A stretch of 59,402 nucleotides of DNA. It comes from Sphingomonas pruni NBRC 15498 (lineage in GTDB: Bacteria; Pseudomonadota; Alphaproteobacteria; Sphingomonadales; Sphingomonadaceae). Every line of letters starts with the position of its first letter. The first letter of the stretch is position 1. The position numbers and the translations under genes are program-made. The notes beneath the pieces are model-generated. The model was not told where the DNA came from. It saw nothing but the letters and a program-made list of their open reading frames with translations, and searched no databases. The stretch covers positions 1 to 59,402 of the forward strand of contig NZ_BCYZ01000024.1 in NCBI RefSeq assembly GCF_001598455.1. The letters run 5' to 3'. Below, piece by piece: positions 32,282 to 40,698 of this stretch.

Positions 32282-33187
32282 CTATTGCGCCGCGGCAGCT
32301 TTCCGCTCGGCGAGACATTCGCGCGAGACCTCGTCGACAAGATTCCGCAGCACCTTCACCGAGGCCAGGATGGCGTCAAGGTCCTCCCGCTCGATGGCGT
32401 AGGCCTCGGAATATCGTGCCTCGACATAGGCACGCTTGAGCAGCTGGAATCGACGGCGATCGATACGACTGTCGCGGGGCCATGCAGCAATCAGCCGCGG
32501 TTCGTTATCTTCAGCCAGTGATCGAAGAAATTTTATGTTATGGGATTTTGGAAAGTACAATTTTCGAACTAGTAAGAAGCAAATGTAGAGCCGTTCCGTG
32601 GCTTGGTGGAGTTGGAACGCGGCGTTGTTGTTCCAACCGCGAGCAACCGCTTCCTCGCCCTGAGACAGGAACTGTTCGGCACTGGGCATCCAGTGCTCGA
32701 AATATCCGGTCGCCATGGAATAGGCATCCACCGGCGTGAGCGGCATAGGCCGAACCAATGGATGGCCCGGCAGTTCGTAGAGCATGATTCCGTCGCGGGC
32801 GATATCGACCCAGAAATACTCGCCTCGGCTGAGCGCCGCGTTCACCTCATTGAGCGAGTGGACGATGATGTTGACCAGTCGACCGACACTGGCATCGCGA
32901 AGAATCTTGTCCTCGGCGACATACCAATAATGCGCGATGTCGGTCAGGTCCTCGTCGTTGACGATGATGAGGAGATCGAAGTCCGACTGGTAGCCGCCCT
33001 TCGGATCGTCGACCCAGTCGTCGCGCGCGTAGCTTCCGAACAGGATGATCTTGTAGATCTTGCCGTTTCTCCGAGACGGCGACGTCGCGCGGGAGACCGC
33101 GGTTTCGAATTCCTCCATGAGGACGCGCTGGACGCGTTCCAGTTCTTCCCGCTGCGTCTCAGGCAGATGATCGATGTCGCGGCGCAT
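32282..33187 (-). CDS. nucleotidyltransferase-HEPN fusion protein
   Basis: This 301-residue protein joins a minimal nucleotidyltransferase domain (G51-S52 in LFGSYARDDW, D69 and D71 in QSDFDLLIIV) to a C-terminal HEPN domain (about 180-290: AAFQLHQATERLYICFLLV ... YVEARYSEAYAIEREDLDAIL). In two-gene MNT/HEPN modules the HEPN part is an RNase toxin and the MNT part modifies and silences it; single-chain fusions are also common in sphingomonads. The start MRRDIDHLPE was chosen for domain fit; MAGALG at 33217 is an alternative. It is a toxin-antitoxin or defence candidate standing alone. Confidence 0.8.
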   Translation of the reverse strand: MRRDIDHLPETQREELERVQRVLMEEFETAVSRATSPSRRNGKIYKIILFGSYARDDWVDDPKGGYQSDFDLLIIVNDEDLTDIAHYWYVAEDKILRDASVGRLVNIIVHSLNEVNAALSRGEYFWVDIARDGIMLYELPGHPLVRPMPLTPVDAYSMATGYFEHWMPSAEQFLSQGEEAVARGWNNNAAFQLHQATERLYICFLLVRKLYFPKSHNIKFLRSLAEDNEPRLIAAWPRDSRIDRRRFQLLKRAYVEARYSEAYAIEREDLDAILASVKVLRNLVDEVSRECLAERKAAAAQ

Positions 33188-33929
33188 GCTCAGACTCTTC
33201 CCGAGCGCACCGGCCATTGCAAGGCATTCGCTTGATGACCCACGCGAGTTGCGCCAGAAGCCCAATCGTTCGGCGGCTTCGGATGGCCGGCGCTTCCTGG
33301 AAGCAACGGCGCGTGCTTGGCGCGTTTCTCAGCTCCGAGGCCGTCGGACACCGCTCTCTTCGCAAGAGAGGCAATTATGGCCCAAGCGCTTGCGAACATC
33401 GAAAGCCGGGCGTTGTGCTCGCGCTTGAGGGCGCGCGCTGACGGTTTTAGCCGAAGCCTGGACATGCGCGTCAGCCACCCGGCCGAGGGGGTCAAGGGCC
33501 CGCCTCGCCCGACAGGATCGGCCGCAGACTTGGCCGCGCGCGCAGAAGGACCGCGATGGCCGGGCGGTCAGGCGCTGGCATCGCACACCCGGCACGATCC
33601 GCATTCCTCGCTTAGTTCGTTCGGTCGCATCACGCGCGCGAAATCCATGATCTGTCGCTCGTCTCGTGGCCGCAGATAGCGCTGCGCTCCGGGCTCCGAG
33701 GCGGTTTCGCGCGCAAGGCTAGCGAGGGTCACGCACCGGTAGGAGGACCAATGGTCGCGAATTGTGGAGGACAAATTCGCTCGGCGACTTTCGTGCGCCA
33801 GACTTCGCCGCCACTTGGAAATGCGACCGTTGAGCGAATATGTCCGCTTGTCATTGAGCCGTCCCGACCTTTGCCCAGCCCGGCTGCCGTCTAGGCTCGA
33901 CCCATAAAAATGTAGCTGGGGAGGATCAT
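33188..33929. other. 742-bp intergenic region before the catabolic TonB receptor
   Basis: Several overlapping short frames exist on both strands, but none has a good ribosome binding site or protein-like composition. The notable content is the promoter module at 33831-33891, which is repeated before the SDR-led operon. The rest shows nothing I can name. Confidence 0.5.
33831..33891 (+). promoter_or_regulatory. shared promoter module, copy A (candidate AraC-regulated promoter)
   Basis: Three blocks are shared with 38206-38268: TGAGCGAATATGTCCGC at 33831 (16 of 17 identical), CCTTTG 37 bp after the block start (same offset in both copies), and GCTGCCGTC at 33883. It lies 39-99 bp upstream of the TonB receptor ATG. 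The AraC-family gene between the two copies is the obvious candidate regulator. Confidence 0.6.
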
Positions 33930-36155
33930 ATGCGACGGTCGGCGCGTGGCGCATTGCGTCTGAAAGGCTGGGGCCTGGGATTGGCGGGCCTCGCCGCCCT
34001 GCCATCGCCCGTCCTCGCCCAGTCGGCCCCTCCGAGCACCGGCACCGCGACGCAGCCGTCGCCCGCGGGCGATGAGGCCGCGATCGGCGACATCGTCGTG
34101 ACCGCGCTCAAGCGCGAAACGATCCTGCAGCGGACGCCGGACGCAATCACGGCGTTGAGCGGCGACGCGCTGGCGAGCAAGGGCGCCGATCGGCTGGCCG
34201 ACCTGACAAGCGCGGTGCCCAATCTTTCGTTCAGCAGCAACTTCGGCATCTCGCAGATCTTCATCCGCGGCATCGGCAACAATTTCTACACGCCCGGCGG
34301 CGACCCCGGCGTCGCCTTCTACAATGACGGCGCCTATGTTTCGGACCAGGAGGCGACGGACGTCGCGCTGTTCGATGTCGAGCGCGTCGAGGTCCTGCGC
34401 GGTCCGCAAGGAGCGCTTTACGGCCGCAACGCCACGGGCGGGGCGATCAACGTGATCTCGGCGGCGCCGACGGGTACGTTCAAGGGTCAAGCCGGTGTCG
34501 TCGTCGGCGACTATGGGCGCGTCGAAGCGACCGGCTTTCTGTCGGGTCCGCTCGGTTTCGCGTCGACCAACGCGCGCCTGTCGGTCGAGATCAAGCGCAA
34601 CTCCGGCTTCACTCGCAACGAGCTGGCCGGGCAGCCCGGCGCCCTCTCCCGCTTCGACGACCTCAAGTCCGTCGCGCTCCGCGCCCAGACGTCGACCGCG
34701 ATCGGCGCCGCCAACCTGCATCTGACCGGCTTCTATCTGCGCGAACGGGACAACGGCCCGGCCGAAAAGGTGCTGCCCGATCCGTTCCCGCAGCCAGCCG
34801 AGCTCCTCTTCGGCGTTCGACCCAGCGCCGACAAGCGGTCTCTCAAGAGCAATTTCGGGGGCAACTACCGCAAGGTCTATGGCGGCCTCGCCACCTTCAC
34901 CGCCCCGATCGGCTCGACCGAATTCACGCTGCTCGGGAGTTATCGCCACAGCCAGCACGAACTGTCCTACGACCAGGACGGGACGGAAGCGGATCAGTCG
35001 ACGACCCGGCTGGTCACCACCAGCCGCGACATCAGCGTCGACGCCCGCCTGGCGTCGACCGGCAAGCGCCGGTTCGACTGGCTGATTGGGGCGACCTATG
35101 TCGATTTCCGCCAGAACCGTGTCACCTATGTGTTCGACGCGATCCCGCTCGGGTTCGTCGCGCCCGGCGCCCCTCTGAACATCCCGTTCCCGGTCAACTT
35201 CAGCGCCGGTGGCGAGGTCCGTTCCACCTCGATCGCCGGCTATGCGGACGGTCATTTCTCGATCACCGACAAGCTGAAGCTGTCGGGCGGCATCCGCTAC
35301 ACGAGCGACAAGAAGGCGGCCGACGAATTCGTCAACTTCCTCGGCATTCAAAGCGCGACCCCGTCGGACCGCTGGTCGCGCGCCAGCGGCAAGATCGGGC
35401 TCGACTATCAGGCAAGCGACGGGCTGCTCCTGTACGCAAGTGCCGCGCGCGGGTTCAAATCGGGCGCCATCAACCTGGGCGCGCTGACGAGTCCGGTCCG
35501 CCCCGAGACCGTCGACAATTTCGAGGTTGGCCTGAAGAGCAATTTCCTCGATCGCCGCGCGCAGCTCAACATTGACGTCTTCACGAGCAACTATCGCGAC
35601 CTGCAGGTGCTGCAGATCGGTGCCCTGACGCAAATCCTGTCGAACGCCGCGAAAGCACGGATTTCAGGGTTGGAGATCGAGGGTGTGCTCAAGCCGGTTG
35701 CCGGGCTCACCTTGACCGGCAATGTCAGCGTCCTCGACGCCAAGTATCGCGAGTTCGTCACCGACGACATCCGCCACGGCCAGCTCGCCGTCGATGTGTC
35801 GGGCAATCGCCTTCCGCTGACGTCGAAGGTGCAATTCTCGCTCGGGGCCGAATATGCGGCGCGGATCGGCCGCTTCGTGCTCACGCCGGGCGTGAACTAC
35901 GCCTATCGCAGCAGCTATTATTTCAGCGAGTTCAACACCGCCGACGCGCGTCAGCGCGGATACGGCCTGCTCGACTTTTCGCTGACGCTCGAGCCCGGCG
36001 ACAAGCGGTTCCGCCTCTACGCGTTCGTCCGCAACGCCACCGACCGCAACGTCATCGGCAGCATGGCGATCGTCTCGCCGCTCCTGGGCTCGGTCCGCAT
36101 CGTCAACTTGCTTCCACCACGCACATTCGGGATCGGTGCCAATGTCAATTTCTGA
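33930..36155 (+). CDS. TonB-dependent outer-membrane receptor of the catabolic locus
   Basis: This 741-residue receptor has a signal peptide (residues about 1-31, LGLAGLAALPSPVLAQ). A TonB-box/plug start is at GDIVVTALKRETILQRTP, the plug motifs are VERVEVLRGPQGALYGRNATGGAINVIS, and the barrel ends RTFGIGANVNF. It has a strong GGGGAGG ribosome binding site. Unlike the lasso receptor it has no STN domain, so control is probably at the promoter module upstream. It overlaps the following esterase gene by 14 bp. The ligand is unknown, probably the ester or carboxylic substrate degraded by the downstream enzymes. Confidence 0.93.
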   Translation: MRRSARGALRLKGWGLGLAGLAALPSPVLAQSAPPSTGTATQPSPAGDEAAIGDIVVTALKRETILQRTPDAITALSGDALASKGADRLADLTSAVPNLSFSSNFGISQIFIRGIGNNFYTPGGDPGVAFYNDGAYVSDQEATDVALFDVERVEVLRGPQGALYGRNATGGAINVISAAPTGTFKGQAGVVVGDYGRVEATGFLSGPLGFASTNARLSVEIKRNSGFTRNELAGQPGALSRFDDLKSVALRAQTSTAIGAANLHLTGFYLRERDNGPAEKVLPDPFPQPAELLFGVRPSADKRSLKSNFGGNYRKVYGGLATFTAPIGSTEFTLLGSYRHSQHELSYDQDGTEADQSTTRLVTTSRDISVDARLASTGKRRFDWLIGATYVDFRQNRVTYVFDAIPLGFVAPGAPLNIPFPVNFSAGGEVRSTSIAGYADGHFSITDKLKLSGGIRYTSDKKAADEFVNFLGIQSATPSDRWSRASGKIGLDYQASDGLLLYASAARGFKSGAINLGALTSPVRPETVDNFEVGLKSNFLDRRAQLNIDVFTSNYRDLQVLQIGALTQILSNAAKARISGLEIEGVLKPVAGLTLTGNVSVLDAKYREFVTDDIRHGQLAVDVSGNRLPLTSKVQFSLGAEYAARIGRFVLTPGVNYAYRSSYYFSEFNTADARQRGYGLLDFSLTLEPGDKRFRLYAFVRNATDRNVIGSMAIVSPLLGSVRIVNLLPPRTFGIGANVNF

Positions 36156-37068
36156 AACCGGTCGGCCGGACATCGCGCGCGCGCTCGATCACCTCGCCGC
36201 GACGATGACGCCGCCGCCCGGCGCGGATCCTATCCAGGCCATGCGCGACGGTGTCGACCGCTACGGCGACGTCGAGCCCCGGGCGCCGCTCCTCGACGTG
36301 GACGTGAACCCTGCCGACGCGGACGGGGTTCGCGCTGAATGGCTCCTGGCCGGGGACGCGCGTCCGGATCATCGTCTCGTCTACCTGCATGGCGGCGGAT
36401 GGGTCGCCGGCGGCCTCTACAGCCACCGGAGCATCTGCGCGCATCTCGCGCGTCGGTCGCGCTGTGCGGTGCTGTCGGTGGATTACCGCCTGGCGCCGGA
36501 GCATCCCTTTCCCGCCGGGCTCGACGACAGTCTTGCCGCGATCCGATGGGCGGCACGCAACGGCCCCGACGGCCCCGGGGCGGCGCAGCACCTCGCCCTT
36601 GCCGGGGACTCGGCGGGCGGCAACCTGGCTGCCGCCGCCTGCGTCCGTCTGATTGCGGCGGGAGAGCCCCTGCCGGACCGCCTCGCGCTCCTGTGCGCCG
36701 CGCTCGACGTCGCACCGCCCAAGTCGGTGGCGGCCGGCGATGGTAATGTCGATGCGGCGGGTGTGGCGATGATGATGTCGCTCTACGCGCCGGGCGCGGA
36801 ATCGCTCGAGCGGGTTGAGCTTTCGCCCGTCAACGCGACGACGGATACGCTGCGCCGCTTCCCGCCGACCTTGATTCAGGCGAGCGGCGCCGAATATCTG
36901 CTCGGCGACGCGCAGCGTTTCATGGCGCGCCTGACTGAAGCGCGCGGCCGTGCGGTGCTCAGCATCTGGCCCGACCTGCCGCACGTATGGCACGCATTCA
37001 CCTCGTTGCTGCCCGAGGCTCCCGCGGCGCTGGACGAGGTGGCGGACTTCCTGGGCGGCCGGTCCTAG
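36142..37068 (+). CDS. alpha/beta hydrolase of the HSL (hormone-sensitive lipase) family, esterase
   Basis: This 308-residue carboxylesterase-type enzyme has the oxyanion-hole motif HGGGW, nucleophile motif GDSAGGN and a C-terminal His context LPHVWHAF, all characteristic of HSL/family IV esterases. There is no signal peptide, so it should be cytoplasmic. It overlaps the receptor gene by 14 bp, linking uptake to hydrolysis. It is followed after 9 bp by the AraC regulator. The likely role is to release an acid or alcohol from the imported ester; the substrate is not predictable. Confidence 0.9.
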   Translation: MSISETGRPDIARALDHLAATMTPPPGADPIQAMRDGVDRYGDVEPRAPLLDVDVNPADADGVRAEWLLAGDARPDHRLVYLHGGGWVAGGLYSHRSICAHLARRSRCAVLSVDYRLAPEHPFPAGLDDSLAAIRWAARNGPDGPGAAQHLALAGDSAGGNLAAAACVRLIAAGEPLPDRLALLCAALDVAPPKSVAAGDGNVDAAGVAMMMSLYAPGAESLERVELSPVNATTDTLRRFPPTLIQASGAEYLLGDAQRFMARLTEARGRAVLSIWPDLPHVWHAFTSLLPEAPAALDEVADFLGGRS

Positions 37069-37077
37069 GCTAAAAAG

Positions 37078-38208
37078 GTGGCCAAGCTCGAAAACGGGTC
37101 GGTCGTCGTGGAGGATGTTTCGGTGACCTCGATGTTGGAGGACCAGTCGATTTCGCCGGCCGAGTGCCCCGGCGTCTCGTTCGACTATGTCGCGGCACTC
37201 ATCGGTCGCCCGACGGCTCAGCATCTCCTTGAGATGATCGGCGATCCCGACTGCAATACGAACATCCTCGCGCAGCCGGCCGCCGCCCGCATCGACTTCA
37301 TCACCGCCTGGAAGCTCCTTCACGCCAACGTCACGCTCAGCAATGACGAGACCCACCGTCTGGGCTCGGCGCCCGTGCCCAACGGCAATTTCGAACTTCT
37401 GATGGCGTCCATGATCCAGGGCGAGACGCTGGGCGATGGTCTCAGGCGGCTTGCCGCCGGCGCGCAGATCGTTCGTCCGGATCTGATGATCGGCGTCAGC
37501 ATGCGCAATGGCGAGGCGACGCTGACGATCGGGCTTAGGGGTGCGGATGGAGCGGCGGCCGCCATCTATGTCGAGGCCATGCTCGTCGTCATCCACTGCG
37601 CGCTGCAATGGGCTATGGAGCATGCGATCGAGCCACGCCGGCTGCGCGGTCCCGCCATGGTGCAGCCCTTCGGATGTTCGCTGCTGGGCGTGCTCGGCAC
37701 CCCGGTCCAGCGGCAGGGCGACGAGGCGCAGATCGTGTACCGCGCCGAGGATGTGGAAGCCTCGTTCCACGTCTCCGCCTTCCAGCGATGGCACGAAGCG
37801 GCGTTCGGGGAATATGTCCGACTGGTCGAGCTGCGCCGGCTCGACCACGCCCGCAGCGATGCCGAGGTCGCATCGGGACTGCTGGCCCGCGTTCGGGCCT
37901 GTCTCCTCGACGAGGCTGCCAGCCAGACCGCCGTCGCGCGTCGCCTCGGCATGAGCGTGCCGACGCTGCGCCGCCGCCTCGCCGAGTCCGGACTGTCGTT
38001 CCGCCGCATATCGAGCGATCTGCGACGCGAAGCCGCCGAGATGCTCCTGCTGGGAGACAAGCCGGCCGGCGACATCGCCGAGGAGCTCGGCATGTCCGAC
38101 TCGCGCTGCTTCCGGCGCGCGTGCAACGGCTGGTTCGGCGTGCCCCCTTCCGAGGTCCGGCGGTCCCTGCGCCGGTCTGTCGCCGGCCATGGCGGCGCGC
38201 CCGGCTGA
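37078..38208 (+). CDS. AraC-family transcriptional regulator
   Basis: This protein of about 376 residues has an N-terminal Arabinose_bd-type domain (LIGRPTAQHLLEMIGDPDCNTNILAQPAAARIDFITAWKLLHANV). The C-terminal double helix-turn-helix runs from about residue 275 (LLDEAASQTAVARRLGMSVPTLRRRLAESGLSFRRISSDLRREAAEMLLLGDKPAGDIAEELGMSDSRCFRRACNGWFG). The GTG start at 37078 has no good ribosome binding site; ATG 37132 is possible. It sits between the two copies of a shared promoter module and probably regulates both the receptor-esterase and the SDR-led operons. Confidence 0.88.
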   Translation: MAKLENGSVVVEDVSVTSMLEDQSISPAECPGVSFDYVAALIGRPTAQHLLEMIGDPDCNTNILAQPAAARIDFITAWKLLHANVTLSNDETHRLGSAPVPNGNFELLMASMIQGETLGDGLRRLAAGAQIVRPDLMIGVSMRNGEATLTIGLRGADGAAAAIYVEAMLVVIHCALQWAMEHAIEPRRLRGPAMVQPFGCSLLGVLGTPVQRQGDEAQIVYRAEDVEASFHVSAFQRWHEAAFGEYVRLVELRRLDHARSDAEVASGLLARVRACLLDEAASQTAVARRLGMSVPTLRRRLAESGLSFRRISSDLRREAAEMLLLGDKPAGDIAEELGMSDSRCFRRACNGWFGVPPSEVRRSLRRSVAGHGGAPG

Positions 38209-38268
38209 GCGAATACGTCCGCCCGGCAAAGATCGGCGCTGCCCTTTGAGCGCGCTCGTGCTGCCGTC
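38206..38268 (+). promoter_or_regulatory. shared promoter module, copy B (candidate AraC-regulated promoter)
   Basis: TGAGCGAATACGTCCGC at 38206, CCTTTG at 38243 and GCTGCCGTC at 38260 repeat the arrangement at 33831-33891. It begins at the AraC gene stop and lies upstream of the SDR-led operon start at 38307. Confidence 0.6.
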
Positions 38269-38306
38269 ATCCATGTCCCTGGCGCAACGACGTCTGGGAG
38301 GAAGGC

Positions 38307-39059
38307 TTGGATTTAGGGCTTGATGGCAAGGTAGCGCTGGTGACCGGATCCGGTCGCGGCATCGGTGCCGACACCGCGCGCGCCTTCGCCCAGGAGGGCT
38401 GCCGCGTCGTCGTCTCCGACATCGACCCCGACACGGCCGCTGCCACCGCTGGCAGGCTTGTGGCCGATGGGCATGAGGCCGTCGCGATACCGTGCGACGT
38501 CACCGACGAGGCCTCCGCGGCACACCTGATCGAGGCCGCCGAAAGCGCGTTCGGCGCAGTGGATATCCTGGTCAACAATGCCGGCTATCTGAAGGACGGC
38601 TACCTCGCGAAGATGCCTCTTGCGGCCTGGGAGTCGGTGATCGACATCATCCTCAAGGGTACCTTTCTGTGCTCGCGCGCGGTCCTTCCCGGGATGATGG
38701 CGCGCAAGAACGGGCGGATCGTGAACATCTCGTCGCGATCGATCTTCGGCAACCCTGGCCAGGCCAATTACTCGGCGGCCAAGGCCGGCCTGATCGGCTT
38801 CACGCGGGCCTTGTCGCAGGAGGCTGGCCGATTCGGCATAACGGTGAACGCGGTGGCCCCGGGGTTCATCATGACCGAGGGCATCCAAAGCCTGCCGCAT
38901 TTCGAGAGACTCCGCGAGGCGGCGATCGCCAAGAACCCGGTCGGCTTTCTGGGCGAGCCGCGCGACGTCTCCGACACCGTTTTATTCCTCGCGTCCGAGC
39001 GCGCGCGCTACATTTCCGGGACGACGGTCTTCGTCACCGGCGGACGCTACTCGTCATGA
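38307..39059 (+). CDS. short-chain dehydrogenase/reductase (SDR)
   Basis: This 250-residue NAD(P)-dependent oxidoreductase has the Rossmann motif TGSGRGIG near residues 13-20, NNAG, and the catalytic Ser/Tyr/Lys set with Ser in NISSRSIFG and YSAAK. The start is TTG preceded by a strong GGGAGGAAG ribosome binding site. It probably oxidises a hydroxyacyl or alcohol intermediate. It is the first of seven genes, each overlapping the next by 4 bp (ATGA or GTGA). Confidence 0.92.
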   Translation: MDLGLDGKVALVTGSGRGIGADTARAFAQEGCRVVVSDIDPDTAAATAGRLVADGHEAVAIPCDVTDEASAAHLIEAAESAFGAVDILVNNAGYLKDGYLAKMPLAAWESVIDIILKGTFLCSRAVLPGMMARKNGRIVNISSRSIFGNPGQANYSAAKAGLIGFTRALSQEAGRFGITVNAVAPGFIMTEGIQSLPHFERLREAAIAKNPVGFLGEPRDVSDTVLFLASERARYISGTTVFVTGGRYSS

Positions 39060-40207
39060 GCGGAAACGACGCCACACCCGAGCAGGTCCAGCTGCGCGAC
39101 AATATCCGCCGCTACCTGCGGGCGGAAGTCTCGCCGATCGTGGCCGCGCATGACGAGGCGCGGACCTTCCCGCTCGAACTGCTCGGCGAGCTGCGCCAGT
39201 TCGGCTATCTGGGTGGCTGGCTGAGCGAGGACCAGGGCGGCTACGGCATCGACTATCCGACCTGGAGCATGATGATCGAGGAGGCCGGATACCATTGGTC
39301 GTCGCTGCGCACGCTCCTCAACACCCATAATATTCCGATGCTGCTGCTCGCGAACCACGCGAGCCCCGGGCAGCGCGACCGCTTCCTGACGCCCCTGTTC
39401 GAGGGGACGCGGCAAGTCTTCTCCGCGATCACCGAGCCCGACGTCGGGTCGAACGTCGCCGGCATCCAGACCCGCGCCGACCGCAAGGGCGATCACTATG
39501 TCCTGAACGGACGCAAGCTGTGGATCACCAACGGGGCCTGGGCGGATTTCGGGATCGTGGTCGCGCGCACGTTCAGCGCCGACTGCGATGGCAAGCTTTC
39601 ACTTTTCCTCGTCGAGCGCGACATATCGCCGTTCGAGGTGCGGCACGTCGACATGATGGTACTGCGCAGCACAGGGACCGCCGAACTGGGCTTCGCCGAT
39701 GTCGCGGTTCCTGCCGAGAACCTGCTCGGCGAGGAAGGATCGGCGCTCCGGCTGGTCATGGGCGGACTCGATCCGGGGCGACTCAACGTCGCGGCCGGCG
39801 CCGTCGGGGCTGCGCAGGCGGCACTCGACCTCGCGATCGATCATGCCAAGACACGCAAGCAGTTCGGTCGCCCGATCGGACAGTTCCAGCTGGTCCAGAA
39901 GCACATCGTCGATATGCAGATACGGGTCGAGGCGGCCCGCGCGCTCGTCCGGCGCGCGGCGGACGCGCTTCAAGGCGGCGGCGACGCGCGCATGGCCTGC
40001 TCGATCGCCAAGCTCTATGCGACGGAAGTCTCGCACGAAGTCGCCAGCATGGCGCTCCAGGTCCATGGCGGGCTGGGCTATGCGACGGGATACCCGATCG
40101 AGCGCATCTTCAGGGACACGCGCGGCGGCATGATCCCGGAGGGCACGACCGAGATTCAGACCCTTATCATCGGCCGCGAAATCCTCGGCATGAGTGCCAT
40201 AGCGTGA
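39056..40207 (+). CDS. acyl-CoA dehydrogenase
   Basis: This 383-residue flavoprotein should introduce a 2,3-double bond in an acyl-CoA. Family features include FSAITEPDVGSNVAGIQTRA, LWITNGAWADFGIVVART, KTRKQFGRPIGQFQLVQ and the C-terminal GYPIERIFRDTRGGMIPEGTTEIQTLIIGREIL, with the catalytic Glu expected in PEGT. Length is typical. The start overlaps the SDR stop (ATGA), and its stop overlaps the MaoC start (GTGA). Confidence 0.93.
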   Translation: MSGNDATPEQVQLRDNIRRYLRAEVSPIVAAHDEARTFPLELLGELRQFGYLGGWLSEDQGGYGIDYPTWSMMIEEAGYHWSSLRTLLNTHNIPMLLLANHASPGQRDRFLTPLFEGTRQVFSAITEPDVGSNVAGIQTRADRKGDHYVLNGRKLWITNGAWADFGIVVARTFSADCDGKLSLFLVERDISPFEVRHVDMMVLRSTGTAELGFADVAVPAENLLGEEGSALRLVMGGLDPGRLNVAAGAVGAAQAALDLAIDHAKTRKQFGRPIGQFQLVQKHIVDMQIRVEAARALVRRAADALQGGGDARMACSIAKLYATEVSHEVASMALQVHGGLGYATGYPIERIFRDTRGGMIPEGTTEIQTLIIGREILGMSAIA

Positions 40208-40698
40208 GCATCACCGCCCCTGCCGCTTCCGAGCTGGCGGCCATGCGCTATTGGTTCGAGGACCTGCCGGTGGGCTTTGCCTATTCGACGTCGTCGCGCA
40301 CGATCACCGACGCGGATGTGGTCGGGTTCGCGAGCCTGACCGGGGACCTCAACCGGGCGCATGTCGATGCCGAATTTGCCGCCGCCGCGCCGTTCGGTCG
40401 CCGTATCGCGCACGGGATGCTGGTCGCGTCCTACATGTCTGGTCTCAACACCCGAACGATCGTCAACCAGCTGCTCGAGCCGTCGCAGCTTGCCCTGATG
40501 GAGGTCGGGTGCCGTTTCCTGAAGCCGACCTTCATCGGCGACACCATCCATGTCGACATCGAGGTCGTCGAGGCGCGTTTGACCTCGCGGCCCGATCGAG
40601 GAGTGCTGACCTTCCGTCGCCGGGCGGTGACGCAGACCGGCGAGGTGACGGTCGAATGCACCGCCGCGATGCTGGTCATGTGCCGGCCGGCCGAATGA
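40204..40698 (+). CDS. MaoC-like enoyl-CoA hydratase
   Basis: This 164-residue hot-dog-fold hydratase has the signature GFASLTGDLNRAHVDAEFAAAAPFG, containing the Asp/His pair of (R)-specific hydratases (GDxN..H). GTG at 40204 overlapping the dehydrogenase stop is the likeliest start; ATG 40243 would still keep the domain. It should hydrate the enoyl-CoA made by the acyl-CoA dehydrogenase. It overlaps the synthetase gene by ATGA. Confidence 0.9.
   Translation: MSITAPAASELAAMRYWFEDLPVGFAYSTSSRTITDADVVGFASLTGDLNRAHVDAEFAAAAPFGRRIAHGMLVASYMSGLNTRTIVNQLLEPSQLALMEVGCRFLKPTFIGDTIHVDIEVVEARLTSRPDRGVLTFRRRAVTQTGEVTVECTAAMLVMCRPAE

Noticed and set aside
36145..38274. A 709-codon open frame on the minus strand opposite the esterase and AraC genes
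   Set aside because: High GC keeps antisense frames open. The plus-strand proteins have clear domain motifs, while this frame is Arg/His-rich with none. The same applies to long antisense frames at 33891-35633, 40431-42530 and 28194-29789.
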